The notes under the pieces are model-generated. The model saw only the letters and a program-made list of their open reading frames with translations, ran no database searches and was not told where the DNA came from. A stretch of 12,602 bases of DNA from Myxococcales bacterium (GTDB lineage Bacteria > Myxococcota_C > UBA6777). Made by a program: the position numbers and the translations under genes. Below, piece after piece: positions 1 to 6,805 of the stretch; position 1 is the stretch's first letter, and every line of letters begins with the position of its first letter. The DNA is taken from positions 1 to 12,602 of the forward strand of contig JALTMC010000592.1 in the NCBI GenBank assembly GCA_027005175.1, read 5' to 3'.

Positions 1-465
1 AGACAACAACGATTTGCGTTCCTGTGCGTCCATTCGCGGTTCTGCTCCCATGAGTGGCCCAACTGACATCAAGAGTCCATCAATGGGTCATGAGGTTCCC
101 GTGAGGTCATTGCGAATTTACGACAGTCCAAAAGAAAGGAGTCATTGCTGTTGGATGTTGAGGCTCAGGCTCATCTCAATAGTAAACACAAATCAAGTCT
201 GTCAATTTTCACCCAAAGTTGCGTAAAGCGGTCAGAATCGACAGGTGTAGGATGTTGCGTGGTAAGCTTGGCCGGTGCCCGCACTTCAGGTTGTGTAACG
301 CAGTCAGAATCGACAGGTATAGGATGGGTTGGAGAGAAGAGGGAAGGAGAGGATGTCAATTCATTGCAAGGAGAGGAGAGTCTACTTCATTGCAAGGAGA
401 GTCTACTTCATTGCGAGGAGAGTCTACTTCATTGCGAGGAGAGTCTACTTCATTGCGAGGAGAGT
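1..465. other. Region without a confident gene, downstream of the metal operon
   Basis: No reading frame here resembles a protein I recognise. It contains a repeat pair with a 72-bp offset and most of a 21-bp tandem array, listed separately. Two frames are open to the left edge. One is plus-strand, reading from base 2 to a stop at 224-226. The other is minus-strand and would start at the ATG at 69-67 (MSVGPLMGAEPRMDAQERKS..., 23 codons to the edge), with a weak GGA 6 bases upstream. Either could be the end or start of a neighbouring gene, but neither can be called from so little sequence. On the minus strand, the RNA from about 362 to 316 is rich in C and U and poor in G, which would suit Rho-dependent termination of the operon. 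No hairpin-plus-U-tract terminator was found. Confidence 0.5.
218..326. repeat. Diverged direct repeat pair, 72-bp offset
   Basis: Positions 218-254 and 290-326 align without gaps over 37 bp with four mismatches. The shared core is GTCAGAATCGACAGGT. The 72-bp offset is a multiple of three, so the minus-strand frame shows a repeated HPxPVDSDxxTQ peptide. However, that frame has no good start codon or ribosome site, and I do not call it coding. It may be a remnant of a duplicated gene end or a degenerate minisatellite. Confidence 0.7.
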
Positions 466-479
466 CTACTTCATTGCGG
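363..479. repeat. 21-bp tandem array starting at the thioredoxin stop codon
   Basis: Unit starts (ATTGC) fall at 363, 389, 410, 431, 452 and a partial copy at 473. The regular spacing is 21 bp. The first interval is 26 bp because of a 5-bp GAGGA insertion. On the minus strand each unit reads ATG AAG TAG followed by ACTCTCC. The real end of the thioredoxin gene (A-M-K-stop) is therefore the first copy, and the array repeats that gene end outward, with a TAG stop in the same frame in each copy. The copies are almost identical, which points to recent expansion by slippage. Confidence 0.92.
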
Positions 480-1017
480 CCAGGACAGTGTTGAGAAAGG
501 GTTTTGCATTCCAGTCACGGGCTCCGTCAAAGCGCAATGTGAAATAACCTTTTCTGTTCACAATATAGGTGACAGGAAAGATCTTGACAGCATAACTCTT
601 GGTGATGGTTTGGGGAGCTTGTACAAGAACGATCGGCTCTGTTGTTGTTTTCCCCCAAGCACGCCGAATCTTCTTCCAGCTGGTATCGAAGCTCACAGCG
701 AGAAGAGGAACCTTGTACTTTCGAGCAAACGCGAGCAAAGAAGGGAGTTCCCTTCGACAAGGGGGACACCACGTCGCCCAAAAGTGAACGATGACGGGCT
801 TCCCTTTCCATCGTGCAAAGTCCCGAAAAGAGCCATCAGACAACTGGTATCGAAAATCGGGAGCCTTCTGATTCATCACAACTGTTTTTGTGCTTACTTT
901 CTTTATGGGTTCTGTTTTTTTTTCTTGTTCTCGGCTCTTCTCTACCTTGGACCATAGGAGGACCAATGCAAGTTGGAGACAAACAAGAACAATAGCCCCA
1001 ACAATCGCACGTTTCAC
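466..1017 (-). CDS. TlpA/ResA-type membrane-anchored thioredoxin-like protein
   Basis: This 183-residue protein is probably an exported thiol-disulfide reductase held in the inner membrane by an uncleaved N-terminal helix (residues about 4-22), with the thioredoxin domain in the periplasm. The active site is W-C84-P-P-C87 within HFWATWCPPCRREL, preceded by the TlpA/ResA-like APDF and KGKPVIVHFW. The expected cis-proline is P148 (KIFPVTYIV). Family members reduce or isomerise periplasmic thiols, for example in cytochrome c maturation or copper-site assembly. The start is GTG at 1017-1015. It overlaps the stop of the pump gene by four bases (GTGA) and has a perfect AGGAGG just upstream, so translation is coupled to the pump. 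As the last gene of a metal-efflux operon it may keep the many Cys residues of the exported metal-binding proteins reduced (inference). The stop codon lies in the first unit of a 21-bp tandem array. Confidence 0.9.
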   Translation of the reverse strand: MKRAIVGAIVLVCLQLALVLLWSKVEKSREQEKKTEPIKKVSTKTVVMNQKAPDFRYQLSDGSFRDFARWKGKPVIVHFWATWCPPCRRELPSLLAFARKYKVPLLAVSFDTSWKKIRRAWGKTTTEPIVLVQAPQTITKSYAVKIFPVTYIVNRKGYFTLRFDGARDWNAKPFLNTVLAAMK

Positions 1018-4000
1018 AGTTCCTCCTGGGGAGTATCAAGAAGCTCGTCCTCTGAGGGAGTCAGATCAACAAGAGCAGTTTCTTGCATGGGTGTTGGTGT
1101 GGATGTTTCGGATGGACCGGGTCCGATGAGAACATAAACAATGGGTAAGATAAAAAGGGTCGCAAGCATGGATGTCACCACACCACCAATAACAACCGTT
1201 GCCAGTGGGCGTTGTACCTCAGCACCGATGCCAGTATTTAAGGCCATGGGGATAAATCCAAGAGAAGCCACAAGTCCTGTCATCAGTACAGGGCGCATAC
1301 GCGAGACTGCCATATCACGAACCGCTTGTAGAAACTCCACTCCACTCTCCAGTCGCTCGCGTATGGCAGAAACAAGGACCAATTGACCGAGAACTGCAAC
1401 ACCTGAGACAGCGACAAATCCAACACCCGCTGAGATCGAAAACGGCATATCTCGCAACCAAAGGGCAATAATGCCACCAACTGCCGAGAAAGGAACCCCT
1501 GTAAATACGAGAAGAACCTCACGAAAACGACCAAATGAGATGAAGAGCAATGTAAAGATAAGCAACAGCGCCAGAGGTACAACAATCATAAGTCGATGAC
1601 GTGCCCGCTCCAGATGTTCGAACTGTCCACTGTATTGGAGATAATATCCTTGTGCAAGACGAACCTTTTGTTTAAGTTTCCGCTGAACCTCTTTCACAAA
1701 GGATCCGATATCACGTTTGCGAACATTCACTTGAATCACAATGCGCCGTCGCGCCCACTCACGATTGATCGTGGAGGGGCTGATGATTGTTTTGATTGCC
1801 ACAAGCTCGCCCAAACGCACAAGTTGTCCATTGGCAGCTCGAATCAATAGGTTTTTAAACTTCTTGATATCTTTGCGATAACGATCATCAAGACGAAGGA
1901 TCAGATCGAACCGTTGTTGGCCCTTCATCACCTCTCCAACACGTGGTGTGCCGAGGGAAGCGATCATCTTGAGGAGCTTTTGGGCAGGTACGCCATACCT
2001 TGAGATAGCATCCCGATTGACCTTAACGCGAAGAATGGGCAACCCTGTGATCTGTTCGACTGTCACGTCAGCGGCTCCAGGGATTTTCCGGATCACAGCA
2101 CGGATCTCATTCGCCTTTGCCTTCAGAACATCAAAGTTATTACCAAAGAGTTTAATCCCCAACTCAGACCGAATCCCTGAGATCATCTCATTCATACGCA
2201 TCTCAATCGGCTGTGTAAAACTGGCACGCATACCGGGCATCTCTTCCAGCGTCTTGCTCATCTTGCGAACAAGCTCGGCTTGGGTTTTTCCGCGCTTCCA
2301 CTTCTTTCGTGGTGTCAGAGTAATAAAAACGTCGGAGACCTCCATCCCCATGGGATCCGTTGTCACTTCAGCCGAGCCTGTTCGCGACCAAACATACTTT
2401 ATTTCATCAGGGTATTTCTTCATCAATAGCTGTTCGATTTTTGTGCCATAACGCACAGACTCCGACAAACCAACGCTAGCCAAGCGTACCGTGTTGATCA
2501 CAATCGCTTGTTCATTCAGTCGAGGAATAAACTCGGAACCTAGACGACTGCCGAGAAAGACAGAGTTTGCGGTCAACAGCAAAGCAATACCAAGTGTCAG
2601 CCAGCGATAAGAGAAAGCCAAATCCAAACCGTACCGATATATCTTTTTGAGCCATTCAACGAGATGGTTTTTGTGAGGCGTTGCTTGTTTTTTCAACATT
2701 AAACTTGCAAGCGCAGGGATCAAGGTTAGGGATAAAACCATCGAACCAAAAAGAGCAAACAGCACAGTCAAAGCCATCGGTTGAAAGAGCTTGCCCTCGA
2801 TACCTTCCAAAGCAAGGATGGGCAGGTATACAATCGCGATAATCAGCTCACCAAAAAGAGTTGGTTTTCGAACCTCAATGGCTGCCTCTTCCACGACTTG
2901 AGCAACATCACATTCAGGCCCAGCCTCATCGATACGGCGCATGGAGTTTTCGATCATAATGACGGAGCTATCGACAACCAAGCCAAAATCGATGGCACCA
3001 AGGCTCATTAAGCTTCCAGCAATGCCAAAAACTAACATCCCATTAAACGCAAAGAGCATCGAGAGCGGGATAACGAGCATGACAATAATCCCAGCACGAA
3101 TGCTGCCGAGAAAAAGAAGCAAGATCGCGATCACTAAGAGCGCACCCTCAAGAAGGCTGTTACGCACTGTTTTTAGGACCTGATCCACAAGCGTTGCTCG
3201 ACTGTATACAGGAATGAGACGGACATTCTTGGAGAGACCTGCCTGGACCTCTTTCAGCCGTTGATGGAGACGCCGAGTCACAGCACGACTGTTTTCTCCC
3301 ATCAACATAAGACCCAACCCAAGAACAACCTCTCCACGACCCTGCCCTGTGACTGCACCTCTTCGGATCTGATGATGTTTTTCAACCTGAGCGACATCCC
3401 TTACTCGTACAGCGACACCATTGATCGCTGCAATCGTGATCTTCTTGATGTCCTCCATCGAGGTCACAAGACCGACGCCTTGTACGGCCATCATAGAACC
3501 ACCACGGCTGAGGATTCCTCCTCCGACGTTCGCATTATTCTTTTGAAGGGCTCGCCACACATCATCCAACGTTAACTTGTATTTTAAAAGTAACTCTGGA
3601 TCAAAGATGACATGGTACTGTTTTTCAAATCCACCCCATGTATTGATCTCGGCAATGCCAGAGACTTGCAGCATTTGAGGGCGGATAACCCAGTGATGCA
3701 ATGTACGAAGTTCACGGGCCGAAAGCGTTTTGCTCATGACCAGATACTGAAAGATCTCACCAAGCCCTGTTGATGTGGGACCCAAAGAGGGCCTCCCCAC
3801 ATTGCTCGCGAGTTTTACGGTTAAAAGACGCTCACTTACAAGCTGTCGCGCAAGGTAAACATCTGTCCCATCTTTAAAAATAGCCGTGATCTGCGAGAAA
3901 CCAAACTTGGAGACGGAGCGTACCTGGACCAAGCCCGGCATTCCAGAAATAGCTTGCTCCAGAGGAAATGTAAGCTGTCGCTCAACCTCAATCGCCGACA

Positions 4001-4166
4001 ATGTCGGGGCCACAGCATTGACTGTCACTTGAACGGGTGTTGTATCAGGATAAGCATCAAAAGGAAGTTGGCGAAAAGAAGCAATCCCAATCACGATCAT
4101 CAAGACTGCTACCAAGACCACGATCATACGAAAACGAATCGATAATTTAATCAGCCGGTTAAGCAT
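1014..4166 (-). CDS. CzcA-like heavy-metal RND efflux pump, inner-membrane subunit
   Basis: A full-length proton-driven pump of 1050 residues, the normal size for the heavy-metal RND family. The N-terminus has the typical RFRMIVVL membrane segment followed by QLPFDAYPDTTPVQV. The transmembrane-4 proton relay reads DFGLVVDSSVIMIEN at residues 393-407. Asp393, Asp399 and Glu406 match the three acidic residues needed in CzcA (D402, D408, E415 there). Other family marks are FQPMALTVLFAL near 461-472, GSEFIPRLNE at 543-552 and NEMISGIRSELGIK at 659-672. Aligned by eye, the positions of two of CusA's copper-binding methionines (M573 and M623) are V610 and E660 here. A divalent-cation (Zn/Co/Cd/Ni) substrate is therefore more likely than Cu/Ag. 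The relay carries DSS and IEN where CzcA has DGA and VEN. The gene starts two bases after the adaptor stop. After the last membrane helix there is an acidic tail of about 35 residues. Confidence 0.95.
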   Translation of the reverse strand: MLNRLIKLSIRFRMIVVLVAVLMIVIGIASFRQLPFDAYPDTTPVQVTVNAVAPTLSAIEVERQLTFPLEQAISGMPGLVQVRSVSKFGFSQITAIFKDGTDVYLARQLVSERLLTVKLASNVGRPSLGPTSTGLGEIFQYLVMSKTLSARELRTLHHWVIRPQMLQVSGIAEINTWGGFEKQYHVIFDPELLLKYKLTLDDVWRALQKNNANVGGGILSRGGSMMAVQGVGLVTSMEDIKKITIAAINGVAVRVRDVAQVEKHHQIRRGAVTGQGRGEVVLGLGLMLMGENSRAVTRRLHQRLKEVQAGLSKNVRLIPVYSRATLVDQVLKTVRNSLLEGALLVIAILLLFLGSIRAGIIVMLVIPLSMLFAFNGMLVFGIAGSLMSLGAIDFGLVVDSSVIMIENSMRRIDEAGPECDVAQVVEEAAIEVRKPTLFGELIIAIVYLPILALEGIEGKLFQPMALTVLFALFGSMVLSLTLIPALASLMLKKQATPHKNHLVEWLKKIYRYGLDLAFSYRWLTLGIALLLTANSVFLGSRLGSEFIPRLNEQAIVINTVRLASVGLSESVRYGTKIEQLLMKKYPDEIKYVWSRTGSAEVTTDPMGMEVSDVFITLTPRKKWKRGKTQAELVRKMSKTLEEMPGMRASFTQPIEMRMNEMISGIRSELGIKLFGNNFDVLKAKANEIRAVIRKIPGAADVTVEQITGLPILRVKVNRDAISRYGVPAQKLLKMIASLGTPRVGEVMKGQQRFDLILRLDDRYRKDIKKFKNLLIRAANGQLVRLGELVAIKTIISPSTINREWARRRIVIQVNVRKRDIGSFVKEVQRKLKQKVRLAQGYYLQYSGQFEHLERARHRLMIVVPLALLLIFTLLFISFGRFREVLLVFTGVPFSAVGGIIALWLRDMPFSISAGVGFVAVSGVAVLGQLVLVSAIRERLESGVEFLQAVRDMAVSRMRPVLMTGLVASLGFIPMALNTGIGAEVQRPLATVVIGGVVTSMLATLFILPIVYVLIGPGPSETSTPTPMQETALVDLTPSEDELLDTPQEEL
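1018..1027 (-). promoter_or_regulatory. Shine-Dalgarno site that fixes the thioredoxin GTG start
   Basis: AGGAGG at 1027-1022 (minus strand) lies four bases before the GTG at 1017. It sits in the last codons of the upstream pump gene. It supports the GTG as start and indicates coupled translation across the GTGA overlap. Confidence 0.8.
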
Positions 4167-4168
4167 GC

Positions 4169-5791
4169 TTACTTTTCTCCAGGCTTCTTAACATCGCAGC
4201 ACCCTGCGCCGATGCTGTCTTTACTCAGCTCTGTACGCAAAAGAAAGGCACCCGTCGTTACCACAGACTCTCCAACCTTAACTCGTCCCTTGAGTTGCAC
4301 ACGACGCCCGTCAGAGCGGCCCAAAGAGACCTTGCGCGTCTCATACGAACCTGCCTTTGTTCGCACAAAGATCACCGACCCTGAAGGGGTCTGTTGGACA
4401 GCCTTCAGTGGTACAGAGACACCATCAACCTCGCGCTCGATCGCAATGGTAGCGCGGCCAAATTGATTGGCTCGAAGTAGTCCATGACTTTTAAGCTCGA
4501 CACGCGCTTGAACGATCCGCGTTCGAGGATCAACCTGAGACGATAACCAGATAATCTTTCCCACAAAGACCCGAGAGGCAATGCCATTGACACGCACAGT
4601 CACCTTCTGCCCAACACGTACAAAAGGAGCTTTCCACTCACTTAAATTGAGAATGGCCCACATTTTTCGTGTATCGGCGAGAGTTGCCAGCAACACACCT
4701 GGACCTGCTTGAGAGCCAATCACGGCAGAACGTGTCACCACCATGCCTGATATCGGGGAGAGTAGACTAAAATAACCTGCCGATCGCAGCATACGAATCC
4801 CACCGATACGCAACGATTGACGTATCGATATAAGCTTTGATCGAGCTTGAGCGACTCTGAGCCGAGCGAGTTCAACCCTACGCGCTGTCGCGATCCGTAT
4901 CTTTCGCAGTCGAAGTTGGCGAGCCAATGCAGTCTTTGCAATGCTAAGAGCTTCTTTTGCTGCACGTCTTTGAGCCTTCAAGGCACTCATCTGAGCACTG
5001 GAGAGAATAAACAACGACCTCCCCCTTTTGACCATTTGTCCGGTGTTGACCAACAATCGATGAAGCAAAGCAGGGACAGGTGAGCGGACTTCCGCAAAAC
5101 GGTTGCGGTCAAAGTCGATCGTAGCGGTACAGGTAATCGACTTGCCCAATTTGATCTTTGCCGCAGGCACAACCCGAATCCCCGCAGCAAGCTCAACTCC
5201 CTTTGAACGAAAGCGAATGATCGTATTGGCAGCAGATTTGGGAGGTCTTTTCTGACCAGGAGGCAGAGGAGCGGGATGACAAGATGGACACACCGACTCC
5301 GGAAAACCATGTGTCTTACACCAATCTCCCGATTTGCGATACTTCTTAATCAAGCCCGGGTTGCACTTTGTACATTTCGACTCAGGAAGACCATGCGCCG
5401 CACACCAGTCTACCCCTTTGCCATGTGAAGCGGAAGCTCTTGGCTCCGGACTGCGCCCATGATTGCACTTGGGACAAACCGACTCTGGCAAGCCATGCGC
5501 TGCACACCAATCTCCTGATTGACGAAACTTCGCGATCAACTCAGGATGACAGATCGTGCATTTCGACTCCGGCACTTTGTGCTCCGCACACCAGTCCTTA
5601 CTTTGCGCTTGAGTGCTCCCTGGTGATGATGCTCTCTTTTCTTTGGTACAGCCTGCAAACACCATAAAAGATGCCGCGAGAAGACTGAAAAATCCGATTC
5701 TCGTTGTTTGTTTTGAAAAGTTCCAAAACCCTTTACTCTCGATAGTATATTTCATTTTCCTACTCATTTTCTTACCCTTAATCCGAATCAT
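4169..5791 (-). CDS. CzcB/CusB-like periplasmic adaptor lipoprotein with four N-terminal metal-knuckle repeats
   Basis: A 540-residue membrane-fusion protein that would join the RND pump to an outer-membrane channel. The N-terminal export signal ends in the lipobox VFAG-C48. Residues 66-172 hold four copies of DWC-x2-H-x6-C-x2-C (see the repeat entry). The adaptor body follows: RSPVPALLHRLLVNTGQMVKRG (about 236-257) as first lipoyl half, an Ala/Arg-rich helical hairpin at about 265-330, the second lipoyl half with SPISGMVVTRSAVIGSQ (345-361), then beta-barrel and membrane-proximal domains to about 520. The C-terminus ends in GAGCCD, another possible metal ligand. The first 15 or so residues are unusually long for a signal peptide. 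ATG at 5767 (after AAGGG) or 5755 (after AGG) are plausible later starts; 5791 has no clear ribosome site. The gene is followed two bases later by the pump. The metal-binding role of the repeats is inferred from residue pattern. Confidence 0.92.
   Translation of the reverse strand: MIRIKGKKMSRKMKYTIESKGFWNFSKQTTRIGFFSLLAASFMVFAGCTKEKRASSPGSTQAQSKDWCAEHKVPESKCTICHPELIAKFRQSGDWCAAHGLPESVCPKCNHGRSPEPRASASHGKGVDWCAAHGLPESKCTKCNPGLIKKYRKSGDWCKTHGFPESVCPSCHPAPLPPGQKRPPKSAANTIIRFRSKGVELAAGIRVVPAAKIKLGKSITCTATIDFDRNRFAEVRSPVPALLHRLLVNTGQMVKRGRSLFILSSAQMSALKAQRRAAKEALSIAKTALARQLRLRKIRIATARRVELARLRVAQARSKLISIRQSLRIGGIRMLRSAGYFSLLSPISGMVVTRSAVIGSQAGPGVLLATLADTRKMWAILNLSEWKAPFVRVGQKVTVRVNGIASRVFVGKIIWLSSQVDPRTRIVQARVELKSHGLLRANQFGRATIAIEREVDGVSVPLKAVQQTPSGSVIFVRTKAGSYETRKVSLGRSDGRRVQLKGRVKVGESVVTTGAFLLRTELSKDSIGAGCCDVKKPGEK
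5276..5596 (-). repeat. Coding repeats: four C-x2-H-x6-C-x2-C knuckles in an A-B-A-B order
   Basis: The conserved unit is D-W-C-x2-H-x3-P-E-S-x-C-x2-C. Ligand sets are C68/H71/C78/C81, C96/H99/C106/C109, C130/H133/C140/C143 and C158/H161/C168/C171. Repeats 1 and 3 share ESKCT and are followed by a P-x-LI-x-K-(F/Y)-R-x-SG linker. Repeats 2 and 4 share ESVCP. Offsets between units are 28, 34 and 28 residues. The pattern suggests that a 62-residue pair was duplicated as one piece. Confidence 0.93.
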
Positions 5792-6016
5792 TCAAAACCA
5801 TCGTCGCGAGAGCGAGCCAAGCCAAAACAGAAGAATGTTCATGAATCATTCGAGTTAGTTAATACATGACAACCTACCGGAAACTATCCTGCTTACGGAT
5901 ATCCCAATGGATTCGCAAACTCATAACAGTGCCATGACACCTCAAGGCATCCTCCCAATAAGGAAAGGAGCTAGAGATACCTGTCCACCACAATACCCCG
6001 TACAAAACGTACGATA
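5792..6016. other. 225-bp spacer inside the metal operon
   Basis: This is the only sizeable gap in the operon, lying between the Cys/His-rich gene and the adaptor. On the minus strand it holds a short CGTAC-GTTTT-GTACG hairpin near the upstream gene end and several ATG codons that open frames of at most about 15 codons. I see no -35/-10 pair good enough to call an internal promoter and no U-tract terminator. It could be an untranslated leader or a processing site that sets adaptor and pump levels apart from the regulator. Confidence 0.5.
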
Positions 6017-6352
6017 TTAGGAGAAAGAAAAAGAGACTGTTTGAGGGGGGCGAAAGAGTTCAGAAGATGGGAGATAATAATATCTTTGTGGAGAGAAAAG
6101 AGGAGTCATAGAAAGTTCATCCGAAAGAGGAACTTTCACCAAAGAGCCAAGCAGCGCATACCCACATGCGCCACAAAGACAGTCGTCTGTATCGGAAGAA
6201 TAAGGCAAAGAGGGAGCATGGCTGCTGGACGAAACGGTGTGAAGGTGCGACGTTGAGCCATGGGAAAGGCAGCAAGAGGAGCCACAGGAAAGAGTGGTGC
6301 TTTGCCACACAAGCATCGTCAGGAATGTATAGAGGAAGAGGTGACGCATCAT
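6017..6352 (-). CDS. Small exported Cys/His-rich protein, putative periplasmic metal binder
   Basis: A 111-residue protein I cannot assign to a named family. Residues 1-20 form an export signal (MMRHLFLYTF then LTMLVWQSTT). The mature part carries two ligand clusters: C23-x3-C27-C28-x2-H31 followed by H36-x-H38, and C58-x-C60-x2-C63. Between them is a Ser/His linker, and the last 45 residues are free of Cys and rich in aromatic residues and Pro. It starts three bases after the regulator stop, so it is translationally coupled; a second in-frame ATG (6349) immediately follows. Small Cys-rich exported proteins are often found in heavy-metal efflux operons, and delivery of ions to the adaptor or buffering of ions is a reasonable guess (inference). 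Conserved position in the operon, the signal sequence and the patterned Cys residues argue that it is a real gene. Confidence 0.72.
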   Translation of the reverse strand: MMRHLFLYTFLTMLVWQSTTLSCGSSCCLSHGSTSHLHTVSSSSHAPSLPYSSDTDDCLCGACGYALLGSLVKVPLSDELSMTPLFSPQRYYYLPSSELFRPPQTVSFSFS

Positions 6353-6355
6353 CCT

Positions 6356-6781
6356 TCACTCACCTTGCTTTTCATCTTCGTCTTCTCTATCCAATGCACC
6401 GAGAATCAAACACTGTTTTGCGGAACCTTTTCCAGCACACGCCGTTGTTAGTTCCACAAGTGCTGCCTTCATCTCCTCCAACGCTTCAATTCGGTCTTCG
6501 ATGTCTTTAATCTTAACAGTCGCTCGACTTTTAACGTCTGCACACACATCGCCTTCTACCACCTTGAAAGAAAGCAACTCACGAATCTCTCGCAAGGTAA
6601 ATCCAAGCTTCTTGGCTCGACGAACAAATCGAAGATGACGGATCGCATCAAGGGGATACTGACGCTGGCCGGAAGGAAGTCGCGCCGGCTCCTCCAAGAG
6701 TCCCTCACGCTCGTAAAAACGGATCGTCTCAATCCCAAGCCCTGTACGTTTTGACAACTCTCCAATGCGAAGAACCTTCAT
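6356..6781 (-). CDS. MerR-family heavy-metal-responsive transcriptional regulator
   Basis: A 141-residue regulator with the standard MerR layout. The winged helix-turn-helix starts at LRIGELSKRTGLGIETIRFY (residues 4-23) and continues with GLLEEPARLPSGQRQY. A connecting helix includes LRFVRRAKKLGFTLREIREL. A dimerisation coiled coil spans about 80-112. The metal loop contains Cys80, Cys115 and Cys124; spacings of 35 and 9 equal those of MerR (82/117/126) and fit the ZntR/CadR/PbrR group. A gene of this group normally responds to Zn, Cd, Pb or Hg rather than Cu. It lacks ZntR's CC pair and His119. The ATG at 6781 follows a strong purine-rich ribosome site (GGAGGGAGGGGA). It is the first gene of the operon, downstream of its own dyad promoter, so it very probably regulates itself together with the pump genes. 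Confidence 0.95.
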   Translation of the reverse strand: MKVLRIGELSKRTGLGIETIRFYEREGLLEEPARLPSGQRQYPLDAIRHLRFVRRAKKLGFTLREIRELLSFKVVEGDVCADVKSRATVKIKDIEDRIEALEEMKAALVELTTACAGKGSAKQCLILGALDREDEDEKQGE

Positions 6782-6805
6782 TCCCCTCCCTCCACGTTAC
6801 GACGA

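Noticed and set aside
1-69. Possible minus-strand gene start (ATG at 69-67) running off the left edge
   Set aside because: Only 23 codons are visible and the ribosome site is weak. It is noted in the region entry but not called as a gene.
171-359. Minus-strand frame of 62 codons containing the HPxPVDSD repeats
   Set aside because: It starts with TTG, has no ribosome site, and the composition follows from the DNA repeats.
363-479. 21-bp array considered as a CRISPR array
   Set aside because: The units are directly contiguous with no unique spacers, and no cas genes are nearby.
145-957. Long open frame of 270 codons on the plus strand
   Set aside because: It lies mostly antisense to the thioredoxin gene, and its repetitive part is only the 21-bp array read in another frame. 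It has no recognisable domain.
1014-4166. Copper/silver (CusA) assignment for the pump
   Set aside because: Two of the CusA copper-binding Met positions (M573, M623) are not Met here, and the relay motif and flanking sequences are CzcA-like.
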